Origin: Flavobacteriaceae bacterium
Lineage (GTDB): Bacteria > Bacteroidota > Bacteroidia > Flavobacteriales > Flavobacteriaceae
DNA length: 6,074 nucleotides
Assembly (NCBI GenBank): GCA_018674025.1
Contig: JABHBC010000237.1
Span: 1 to 6,074, forward strand
Direction: 5' to 3'
How positions within the stretch are numbered: the first letter of the stretch is position 1; the number at the start of each line of letters is the position of its first letter. This document shows, one piece after another, positions 1 through 6,074 of the stretch. The translations under genes were made by a program, and so were the position numbers. The notes under the pieces are model-generated. The model searched no databases and was not told where the DNA came from. It saw nothing but the letters and a program-made list of their open reading frames with translations.

Positions 1-1
1 C

Positions 2-982
2 ATTAGAGAATCTTCAGAAGTCTTTAAAAACTCTGGTGTTTCTTTACAAGATATTGGAGATGGGATATTAAATCTAGAATTTAGATCAAAAATGAACACT
101 ATCGGTGAAGATGTATTGCTAGGCTTAAATAAAGCAATAGATATTGCCGAAAAAGATTTTCAGGGACTAATTATTGGAAATCAAGCTCCTAACTTTTCTG
201 TAGGTGCTAATATTGGGATGATACTTTTAATGGCTGCAGAACAAGAATATGAAGAATTAAATAAGGCTATTAAGTTTTTTCAGGATTCCATGATGCGAAT
301 GCGATATTCTTCAATTCCAACAATTTCTGCTCCTCACGGAATGGCTTTAGGTGGTGGTTGTGAAATTTCTTTACACGCAGATAAAATAGTTGCTGCAGCA
401 GAAACCTATATGGGGTTAGTTGAATTTGGAGTTGGTGTAATTCCTGGTGGTGGTGGCTCAAAAGAAATGGCATTAAGAGCATCTGACACATTTCAAAAAG
501 GTGATGTTGAACTTAATATTTTGCAAGAAAATTTCTTGACAATTGGTATGGCAAAGGTTTCTACTTCAGCATATGAAGCATTTGATTTGGGATTACTTCA
601 AAAAGGAAAAGATGTAGTTGTTGTAAACAAGGATAGACAAATTGCAATAGCTAAATCACACGCAAAATTAATGGCTGAGACTGGATATACTCAACCTATT
701 AAACGCAAAGATGTAAGGGTTTTAGGAAAACAAGCTTTAGGAATGTTTTTGGTTGGAACAGATTCAATGGAACACTCTAAATATATTTCTGCTCATGATA
801 AAAAAATAGCCAATAAACTTGCTTACGTAATGGCTGGAGGAGATTTGTCTGAACCATCATTGGTGAGTGAACAGTACTTATTAGATATCGAAAGAGAAGC
901 GTTTTTATCTCTCTGCTCAGAACGAAAGACTATTGAACGCATAGAACACATGTTAAAAACCGGTAAACCATTAAGAAATTAA
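2..982 (+). CDS. fadN: Bifunctional 3-hydroxyacyl-CoA dehydrogenase/enoyl-CoA hydratase, C-terminal part (5' partial)
   Basis: The reading frame is open from base 2 to a TAA at 980-982 (326 residues), so the gene starts outside the window; the ATG at 92 is internal, because the 30 codons before it belong to the first strand of the crotonase fold. What is visible is the enoyl-CoA hydratase domain plus a helical tail. The oxyanion-hole region NFSVGANI is near bases 191-214. The two catalytic glutamates are in GGGCE (codon 362-364) and GLVEFGVG (codon 422-424), 20 residues apart, the same spacing as Glu119 and Glu139 of E. coli FadB. Family knowledge: in FadN/YusL-type proteins (about 790-800 residues) the NAD-binding dehydrogenase domains come first and the hydratase last, the reverse of FadB. 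The sequence ending at a hydratase domain, directly followed by thiolase and acyl-CoA dehydrogenase genes, fits FadN. The protein would hydrate trans-2-enoyl-CoA and oxidise the 3-hydroxyacyl-CoA in the cytoplasm. The dehydrogenase half is not visible and is inferred. Confidence 0.9.
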   Translation: MRESSEVFKNSGVSLQDIGDGILNLEFRSKMNTIGEDVLLGLNKAIDIAEKDFQGLIIGNQAPNFSVGANIGMILLMAAEQEYEELNKAIKFFQDSMMRMRYSSIPTISAPHGMALGGGCEISLHADKIVAAAETYMGLVEFGVGVIPGGGGSKEMALRASDTFQKGDVELNILQENFLTIGMAKVSTSAYEAFDLGLLQKGKDVVVVNKDRQIAIAKSHAKLMAETGYTQPIKRKDVRVLGKQALGMFLVGTDSMEHSKYISAHDKKIANKLAYVMAGGDLSEPSLVSEQYLLDIEREAFLSLCSERKTIERIEHMLKTGKPLRN

Positions 983-988
983 AATATT

Positions 989-2179
989 ATGAAAACAGCA
1001 TATATAGTAAAAGCATATAGAACAGCAGTTGGAAAGGCTCCTAGAGGTGTATTTCGTTTTAAACGTGCAGACGAATTAGGTGCCGAAACAATTCAACACA
1101 TGATGAAAGAATTACCAGATTTAGATGTAAAGCGAATTGATGATGTAATAGTTGGAAATGCAATGCCTGAGGGTGCCCAAGGTTTAAATATGGGGCGCTT
1201 TATTTCATTAATTGGTTTAAATTCTGTTGATGTTCCAGGTGTTACTGTTAACCGTTTTTGTTCTTCTGGAATTGAAACCATTGGTATGGCTACAGCAAAA
1301 ATTCAAGCTGGAATGGCTAATTGTATTATTGCAGGTGGAGCAGAAAGTATGAGTTCAGTACCAATGACCGGATTTAAACCTGAACTAAACTATAATACAA
1401 TTAATTCAGGTCATGCAGATTATTATTGGGGAATGGGAAATACAGCAGAAGCTGTTGCTAATCAGTTCAACATTTCAAGAGAAGATCAAGATGAATTTGC
1501 ATATAAATCTCATGTAAAAGCTTTAAAGGCATTATCAGAAAATCGTTTTCAAGATCAAATTGCTCCAATTAAAGTTGAAGAAACTTATCTAGATTCAAGC
1601 GGAAAAAAAGTTAATAGAAACTATGAAGTTACAAAAGATGAAGGACCAAGAAAAGGAACTAGTATATCTGCACTTAGTAAATTAAGAGCAGTATTTGCAA
1701 ACAACGGCAGTGTAACTGCAGGAAATTCTTCTCAAATGAGTGATGGAGCTGCTTTTGTAATGGTAATGAGTGAAGAGATGGTTAAAGAATTAAATATTGA
1801 GCCCATTGCAAGAATGGTTAATTATGCGGCTGCAGGTGTGGAACCAAAAATTATGGGTATTGGACCAGTAGCAGCAGTACCTAAAGTGTTAAAACAATCA
1901 GGATTAAAACAAAATGACGTCGAATTGATAGAATTAAATGAAGCTTTTGCATCACAATCTTTAGCTGTAATGCGTGAATTAAATTTAAACCAAGATATTG
2001 TAAATGTTAATGGAGGTGCAATCGCATTAGGTCACCCATTGGGATGTACAGGTGCTAAGTTGTCAGTTCAACTTTTTGATGAAATGAGAAAAAGAAATAT
2101 GAAAGGTAAATTCGGAATGGTGACTATGTGTGTTGGAACTGGTCAAGGAGCAGCAGGAATATTTGAATTTTTAAATTAA
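989..2179 (+). CDS. fadA: Acetyl-CoA acyltransferase (3-ketoacyl-CoA thiolase)
   Basis: This 396-residue protein is a full-length thiolase, the usual size for the family. It carries out the last step of beta-oxidation: CoA-dependent cleavage of 3-ketoacyl-CoA to acetyl-CoA and an acyl-CoA two carbons shorter. The nucleophilic cysteine is Cys91 in VNRFCSSG. The C-terminal catalytic pair is His349 in GHPLGCTGAK and Cys381 in MCVGTGQGAA, and the NEAF motif is at 317-320, so the active site is complete. The start at 989 gives the N-terminus MKTAYIVKAYRTAVGK expected of thiolases and lies 6 bases after the fadN stop. No Shine-Dalgarno sequence precedes it; the AT-only leader before the ATG is typical of Bacteroidota. 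Its position between the multifunctional enzyme and the acyl-CoA dehydrogenase points to degradation rather than to acetoacetyl-CoA synthesis. I see no frameshift or missing segment. Confidence 0.96.
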   Translation: MKTAYIVKAYRTAVGKAPRGVFRFKRADELGAETIQHMMKELPDLDVKRIDDVIVGNAMPEGAQGLNMGRFISLIGLNSVDVPGVTVNRFCSSGIETIGMATAKIQAGMANCIIAGGAESMSSVPMTGFKPELNYNTINSGHADYYWGMGNTAEAVANQFNISREDQDEFAYKSHVKALKALSENRFQDQIAPIKVEETYLDSSGKKVNRNYEVTKDEGPRKGTSISALSKLRAVFANNGSVTAGNSSQMSDGAAFVMVMSEEMVKELNIEPIARMVNYAAAGVEPKIMGIGPVAAVPKVLKQSGLKQNDVELIELNEAFASQSLAVMRELNLNQDIVNVNGGAIALGHPLGCTGAKLSVQLFDEMRKRNMKGKFGMVTMCVGTGQGAAGIFEFLN

Positions 2180-2184
2180 TTATT

Positions 2185-3975
2185 ATGAAAAATAAAGAAA
2201 ACTTAATTAGCGGGTCGGAATTCATTACTCATCAAACAAATCATTCCAATATCTTCACTCCAGAGGATTTTACTGAAGAACATATTATGATGAGAGATTC
2301 AGTAAAGGAATTTAACGAGCGTGAAATTATTCCATTTAGATCGCGATTTGAACAAAAGGATTATAAGTTAACTGAAGATCTGATGAGAAAAGCAGGTGAA
2401 ATGGGATTTCTTAGTATTGCTGTTCCTGAACAATATGGTGGCTTAGGTATGGGTTTTGTTTCAACAATGTTAGTTTGTGAATATATTTCAAGTGGTAGTG
2501 GATCCTTTAGCACAGCTTTTGGTGCTCATACAGGTATAGGAACAATGCCAATAACATTATATGGAACAGAAGAGCAAAAGAAAAAATATGTGCCGAAATT
2601 AGCAAGTGGCGAATGGTTTGGAGCATATTGTTTAACTGAACCGGGCGCTGGAAGTGACGCTAATTCTGGAAAAACAACTGCTACCCTTTCCGATGACGGA
2701 GTTAGTTATAAAATTAATGGGCAAAAAATGTGGATTTCAAATGCAGGATTCTGTAGCCTTTTTATTGTATTTGCAAGAATTGAAAATGATAAAAATATAA
2801 CAGCTTTTATAGTTGAAAATAATCCTGAAAATGGAATTACACTTGGAGAAGAAGAGCATAAGTTAGGAATTAGAGCATCTTCTACTAGACAAGTCTTTTT
2901 TAATGACACAATAGTTTCAAAAGAAAATATGTTAGCTAAAAGAGGAGAAGGTTTCAAAATTGCTATGAACTCCTTAAATGTTGGAAGAATTAAATTAGGC
3001 GCTGCTGGTATAGATTCACAAAGAAGATTAACTACAACATCAATTGAATATGCTAACGAAAGAAAACAATTTAAAACTAGCATTTCCAATTTTGGAGCAA
3101 TTAAATATAAAATTGCTGAAATGATAACTAATACTTATGTAGGAGAATCTGCATGCTATCGTGCAGCAAAAGATATCGAAGACAATATTAACAGACTTGT
3201 AGCAGAGGGAATGACCCATCAAGAGGCAGAATTGAAAGGAGTTGAAGATTTTGCTGTGGAATGTTCAATTTTAAAAGTTGCTGTTTCTGAAGATGTTCAA
3301 ATTGCTGCAGATGAAGGATTACAAATTTTCGGTGGAATGGGTTTCTCAGAAGAAGCCCCAATGGAGTCTTATTGGAGGGATGCAAGAATTGCCAGAATTT
3401 ATGAAGGAACTAATGAAATCAACAGAATGGTTTCAGTAGGGCATTTACTTAAAAAAGCATTTAAAAAAGAAATCAACCTTAAAAAGGCCATTACTGATTC
3501 AACAATTAATTCAAAGTTTTCGTTTTTAAAAAACAAAAAACAAAATGGAATATTCAGATTAGAAAAAGAAACAGTAAGTAATTATAAAGATCTTTTTCTA
3601 ACGCTTCTTGGTCACTGTTTGCAAGACAAAATTGATCTTGAAAAAAATCAACAACTTTTACTCGCTTTATCCAATATTCTAATTGAAATTTATATGTCAG
3701 AATCAGCAGTATTGAGGACAGAAAAAAATACAAATAACAACGAAAATAATTATAAGATTAAAGCTGACTTAACAAGTATTTATTTATCAAATGCAAATGA
3801 TATAATAAATAAAAATGCAAAAGAGGTAATAAATTTAATCTCTATTGGTTCAAAGAGAAAAAAACTCCATAATTATTTATATAGAAAAACAAGGTCATAC
3901 TCTGATATTAACATAATTAAACTTCGTAATAAAGTTTCAGAACAATTTACAAATGAAGGGAAATATTTTATTTAA
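2185..3975 (+). CDS. fadE: Acyl-CoA dehydrogenase (long/very-long-chain type, about 600 residues)
   Basis: This 596-residue flavoprotein would oxidise acyl-CoA to trans-2-enoyl-CoA, the first step of beta-oxidation, passing electrons to an electron-transfer flavoprotein (not encoded here). An N-terminal helical domain covers roughly residues 30-140. The middle beta domain has the acyl-CoA dehydrogenase signature at 149-158 (CLTEPGAGSD) and the FAD-binding segment WISNAG at 183-188. The C-terminal helical domain has the second signature from Gln380 (QIFGGMGF) and YEGTNEI, with Glu407 as the likely catalytic base. Residues from about 430 onward are the extra C-terminal region found in VLCAD/ACAD9-like and B. 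subtilis FadE enzymes (594 residues there). It begins 5 bases after fadA. The C-terminal extension is unusually Lys/Asn-rich (low-complexity TNNNENN near base 3735) and more AT-rich than the core. The last 23 bases overlap the next gene. Substrate chain length is inferred from the architecture only. Confidence 0.95.
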   Translation: MKNKENLISGSEFITHQTNHSNIFTPEDFTEEHIMMRDSVKEFNEREIIPFRSRFEQKDYKLTEDLMRKAGEMGFLSIAVPEQYGGLGMGFVSTMLVCEYISSGSGSFSTAFGAHTGIGTMPITLYGTEEQKKKYVPKLASGEWFGAYCLTEPGAGSDANSGKTTATLSDDGVSYKINGQKMWISNAGFCSLFIVFARIENDKNITAFIVENNPENGITLGEEEHKLGIRASSTRQVFFNDTIVSKENMLAKRGEGFKIAMNSLNVGRIKLGAAGIDSQRRLTTTSIEYANERKQFKTSISNFGAIKYKIAEMITNTYVGESACYRAAKDIEDNINRLVAEGMTHQEAELKGVEDFAVECSILKVAVSEDVQIAADEGLQIFGGMGFSEEAPMESYWRDARIARIYEGTNEINRMVSVGHLLKKAFKKEINLKKAITDSTINSKFSFLKNKKQNGIFRLEKETVSNYKDLFLTLLGHCLQDKIDLEKNQQLLLALSNILIEIYMSESAVLRTEKNTNNNENNYKIKADLTSIYLSNANDIINKNAKEVINLISIGSKRKKLHNYLYRKTRSYSDINIIKLRNKVSEQFTNEGKYFI

Positions 3976-4843
3976 GATAGTACTAAATTTATTCGTATTA
4001 TTTAATTGCTCAAAGTTTATTGCACAGACAAATACTGAAATATTTCTTTTAGATATTGAATTTAAAAAAGGTAAAATTGAGATTTATAATGTAGAAAAAA
4101 TATCTACTAATGATGGATACAATAATCAGCCAATATTTATATCAAATAATAAAGTCTTATTTACTTCTGAAAGAAATTTTCAAAATGATATAGTTCAATA
4201 TAACAGTATAGATAATAGTTTAAAGTATTTAACTAATACCCAAACAAGCGAGTACTCCCCTATTAGATATAAAAAAAATAAAGTTTCAGCTGTCAGTTTG
4301 GATAAAAAAGGAGAGCAATATTTGCGTATATATAATGTAAAAGATAATACATACATCATTCCATTTACAGATAAAATAGTTGGATATTATAATTATTCTA
4401 AGAAAATAAAAAATCTAATTATATCCTCTGTTTTAGAAAATAACGAGCTAGTGTTATATTCTTCAAATTTAAAAACTAAAGAACACACATATATTGATAA
4501 TAATACAGGTAGGTCAATTCATAATATTCCAAAAAATAAATTTGGACAGGAAAAAATTAGTTACATTTCAAAAAAAGACTCTATATGGAATATTAACTAT
4601 GTAGATTTAAGTAATTATAAAACTAAAACCATAAAAACAACATTGAATAATAACGAAGATATTTGCTGGTTTAAAGATGGTTCTATTTTAACTTCTCATA
4701 AAAATAATCTTTACATCTTCAATAGTGAATTTTCAAATGATTGGACACTACTATGTTCACTTGAAGAATACGGAATAACTAACATATCACGTATAGCAAT
4801 AAATCCTGATAATGATAAATTAGCATTAGTTAATTCTAAATAA
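3953..4843 (+). CDS. Exported TolB/PD40-like beta-propeller protein, function unknown
   Basis: The 296-residue protein starts with a probable signal peptide: Lys2 and Lys8, then a hydrophobic stretch around residues 9-17, and probable cleavage near Ala24-Gln25. Cys19 is preceded by LFN, a poor lipobox, so a lipoprotein is possible but less likely. The mature part is nearly all beta-strand and shows repeated blade motifs of the WD40-like PD40 type: NQPIF...KVLFTSE at about 58-73, SEYSPI at 99-104, GRSIHNIP at 186-193, DICWFKDGSIL at 236-246 and ISRIAINPDNDKLALV at 278-293. This pattern matches a family I recall from flavobacterial genomes, usually annotated as hypothetical or TolB-like. No catalytic residues can be named. 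It probably acts in the periplasm as a binding or scaffold protein (inference). Its start lies inside fadE in another frame, so translational coupling is likely; the signal peptide supports this start. The gene is very AT-rich: bases 4381-4440 contain 10 G/C in 60. Confidence 0.8.
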   Translation: MKGNILFKIVLNLFVLFNCSKFIAQTNTEIFLLDIEFKKGKIEIYNVEKISTNDGYNNQPIFISNNKVLFTSERNFQNDIVQYNSIDNSLKYLTNTQTSEYSPIRYKKNKVSAVSLDKKGEQYLRIYNVKDNTYIIPFTDKIVGYYNYSKKIKNLIISSVLENNELVLYSSNLKTKEHTYIDNNTGRSIHNIPKNKFGQEKISYISKKDSIWNINYVDLSNYKTKTIKTTLNNNEDICWFKDGSILTSHKNNLYIFNSEFSNDWTLLCSLEEYGITNISRIAINPDNDKLALVNSK

Positions 4844-4882
4844 TATATTTATAAAAAATATTTTTTAATCTAATTTATTATA
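4844..4882 (+). promoter_or_regulatory. AT-only spacer with a perfect 16-base palindrome
   Basis: This 39-base gap contains a single G/C base (the C at 4870). Within it, 4852-4867 is a perfect palindrome, TAAAAAATATTTTTTA. It could act as a weak terminator, a bent A-tract element near a promoter, or a protein site, or it may be a chance product of low GC. The octamer at 4844-4851 (TATATTTA) matches the Bacteroidota -7 consensus TAnnTTTG except at the last base, but no TTG is found at the expected -33 position. No purine-rich ribosome binding site precedes the ATG at 4883. Function is uncertain. Confidence 0.25.
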
Positions 4883-6074
4883 ATGAAAAGAAGGATCTAT
4901 ACACTATTTACATTTGTTTTAACATTTACATTATCAGCTTTATCACAAGATTTCACAATGGATCTTTTAAAAGATTTAAGTCCAAGAAATATTGGTCCAG
5001 CAGGAATGTCTGGAAGGGTTACATCAATAGATGTAGTTCTAAACAATACCGATATCATCTATGCAGGTACAGCATCTGGAGGTTTATGGAAATCTGAATC
5101 AGGAGGAATCAAATGGTCACCAATCTTTGATAACGAATTAACAGCTTCCGTTGGAGCAGTAAAGATTCAACAATCTAACCCAAGTGTTATTTGGGTTGGA
5201 ACTGGAGAAGGAAATCCTAGAAATAGTTTAAATGGAGGCTTTGGTATTTATAAATCTATTGATGGAGGAAAAACTTGGATGGAAAAAGGATTAAAGGAAA
5301 CTAGACATATTCATAGAATAGTTATTGACCCTACTAATCCAGATATAATTTATGTTGGTGCAATTGGATCTCCATGGGGAGAGCATAAAGAAAGAGGTGT
5401 CTACAAATCTATTGATGGAGGTAACAATTGGAAAAAAATATTATTTGCAAATAATAAAACTGGTGCAGCTGACCTTGTAATGGATCCTGAAAATCCAAAT
5501 AAACTTATTGCAGCAATGTGGGAACATAAAAGAGAACCATGGTATTTTAACTCAGGTGGAAAAGGTTCTGGATTACACATAACTCATGATGGAGGAGAAA
5601 CTTGGAAGAAACTTTCTAGTAAAGAAGGATTACCTGAGGGAGATTTAGGTAGGATTGGTATAGCTATAGCTCCAAGTAGTCCTAACATTGTTTACGCAAT
5701 TATAGAATCTAAAAAAAATGCACTTTATAAAAGTGAAGATGGAGGAGATAGTTGGAAAAAAATAAATGATAAAAATGATATTGGCGGAAGGCCATTTTAT
5801 TACTCTGAAATTTATGTGGATCCTCTAAACGAAAATAGAGTATACTCAATTTTTACTTATGTTAATGTTAGTGAGGATGGTGGTAAAAATTTCAAACAAT
5901 TAATGCCTGCGTATGGGGTTTCAAATGGAGTACACCCAGATCATCACGCTTGGTGGATACATCCTGAAAATGGGAAATTCATGATAGATGGTAACGATGG
6001 TGGATTAAATATCACAAAAGATGGTGGTAAATCATGGAGATTTATTGAAAATCTTCCAGTAGCTCAGTTTTATC
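4883..6074 (+). CDS. Large exported Asp-box (BNR) repeat protein, sortilin/VPS10-like 'glycosyl hydrolase' type (3' partial)
   Basis: The frame is open for 397 codons from the ATG at 4883 to the window edge, with no stop. The protein begins with a classical signal peptide (MKRRIYT, a hydrophobic core, then SALS|QDF with cleavage after about residue 21), so it is exported. The region after it, with SPRNIGPAGMSGRVTSID near residues 33-50, is typical of a flavobacterial family of roughly 900-1,100 residues with a Sortilin/VPS10-like propeller. Asp boxes (SxDxGxxW) occur at residues 71-78 (degenerate, SESGGIKW), 125-132, 176-183, 234-241, 284-291, 330-337 (ends in Phe) and 378-385. They lie 46-58 residues apart, as expected for propeller blades. 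A His cluster lies at 351-360. Despite database labels such as glycosyl hydrolase or Ycf48-like assembly factor, no catalytic residues are evident and the role is unknown; binding of a cell-surface, polymer or peptide ligand is possible. It starts 39 bases after the TolB-like gene and may share its transcript. Confidence 0.88.
   Translation, partial: MKRRIYTLFTFVLTFTLSALSQDFTMDLLKDLSPRNIGPAGMSGRVTSIDVVLNNTDIIYAGTASGGLWKSESGGIKWSPIFDNELTASVGAVKIQQSNPSVIWVGTGEGNPRNSLNGGFGIYKSIDGGKTWMEKGLKETRHIHRIVIDPTNPDIIYVGAIGSPWGEHKERGVYKSIDGGNNWKKILFANNKTGAADLVMDPENPNKLIAAMWEHKREPWYFNSGGKGSGLHITHDGGETWKKLSSKEGLPEGDLGRIGIAIAPSSPNIVYAIIESKKNALYKSEDGGDSWKKINDKNDIGGRPFYYSEIYVDPLNENRVYSIFTYVNVSEDGGKNFKQLMPAYGVSNGVHPDHHAWWIHPENGKFMIDGNDGGLNITKDGGKSWRFIENLPVAQFY
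5093..6037 (+). repeat. Seven-copy Asp-box coding repeat
   Basis: Seven copies of an 8-codon Asp-box motif start at bases 5093, 5255, 5408, 5582, 5732, 5870 and 6014, inside the gene that begins at 4883. Spacing is 54, 51, 58, 50, 46 and 48 codons. Copies two and three share a 17-base exact direct repeat, AAATCTATTGATGGAGG, at 5252-5268 and 5405-5421. Each box normally sits in a beta-turn of a propeller blade, outside any active site. The first copy lacks the Asp (Ser instead) and the sixth has Phe in place of Trp. Confidence 0.85.

Noticed and set aside
92..982. A complete 296-residue enoyl-CoA hydratase gene beginning at the ATG at 92
   Set aside because: The same frame is open back to base 2 and those 30 codons encode the first part of the crotonase fold, so this ATG is internal to a longer gene.
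2706..3089. A 127-codon open frame on the minus strand
   Set aside because: It lies wholly inside the conserved core of fadE on the opposite strand. Its translation shows no recognisable domain and looks like an antisense shadow. The other minus-strand frames (270-491, 1093-1281, 3040-3222, 3188-3385) are rejected for the same reason.
3998..4009. Lipoprotein lipobox before Cys19 of the TolB-like protein
   Set aside because: The residues before the Cys are LFN, not the small residues a lipobox needs at -1 and -2; cleavage near Ala24-Gln25 is more plausible.
4844..4851. Bacteroidota-type -7 promoter element TATATTTA
   Set aside because: It differs from TAnnTTTG at the last base and has no TTG at the proper distance upstream; in DNA this AT-rich such a match is expected by chance.
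4845..4866. Rho-independent terminator (ATATTT/AAATAT stem followed by a T-run)
   Set aside because: The stem has only A-T pairs and would be very weak. I keep it only as a possible part of the palindrome feature.
5252..5421. Short direct repeat as a sign of a mobile element or CRISPR
   Set aside because: The 17-base repeat encodes two Asp boxes in frame, so it is explained by protein repeats.

Overview
The window looks like chromosomal DNA from a low-GC marine-type member of the Bacteroidota, most likely a flavobacterium. Reasons: very AT-rich codons, start codons with no purine-rich Shine-Dalgarno sequence, TAA stops, and protein sequences that closely resemble the flavobacterial versions of the beta-oxidation enzymes and of a TolB-like propeller family. 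This placement rests on recalled family resemblance, not on a search. All five genes lie on the + strand with gaps of 6 and 5 bases, a 23-base overlap and a 39-base gap. No stretch over 300 bases lacks a gene. No RNA gene, insertion sequence, CRISPR array or origin was seen.

Bases 2-3975 hold a fatty-acid beta-oxidation operon in the order known from Bacillus subtilis as fadN-fadA-fadE. First is the C-terminal enoyl-CoA hydratase part of a bifunctional 3-hydroxyacyl-CoA dehydrogenase/enoyl-CoA hydratase, cut by the window's left edge. A complete thiolase and a complete acyl-CoA dehydrogenase of the long 600-residue type follow. Together they give every step of the cycle: FadE makes the 2-enoyl-CoA, FadN hydrates it and oxidises the hydroxyl, and FadA cleaves off acetyl-CoA. 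The catalytic residues of the visible hydratase domain, the thiolase and the dehydrogenase are all present.

Bases 3953-4843 encode an exported TolB/PD40-type beta-propeller protein of unknown role. Its start lies inside the end of fadE. Bases 4883-6074 encode the first 397 residues of a large exported protein with seven Asp-box (BNR) motifs, of the sortilin/VPS10-like 'glycosyl hydrolase' type common in flavobacteria; it runs off the right edge. This last gene is a fully open frame without a stop in the window, so a caller that requires a stop codon would miss it.

The core metabolic genes are ordinary. The less expected parts are the join between a cytoplasmic lipid-degradation operon and two exported propeller proteins, the AT-only palindrome between those two, and a histidine cluster in the Asp-box protein. 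I see no convincing evidence of a new defence, mobile or regulatory system here.
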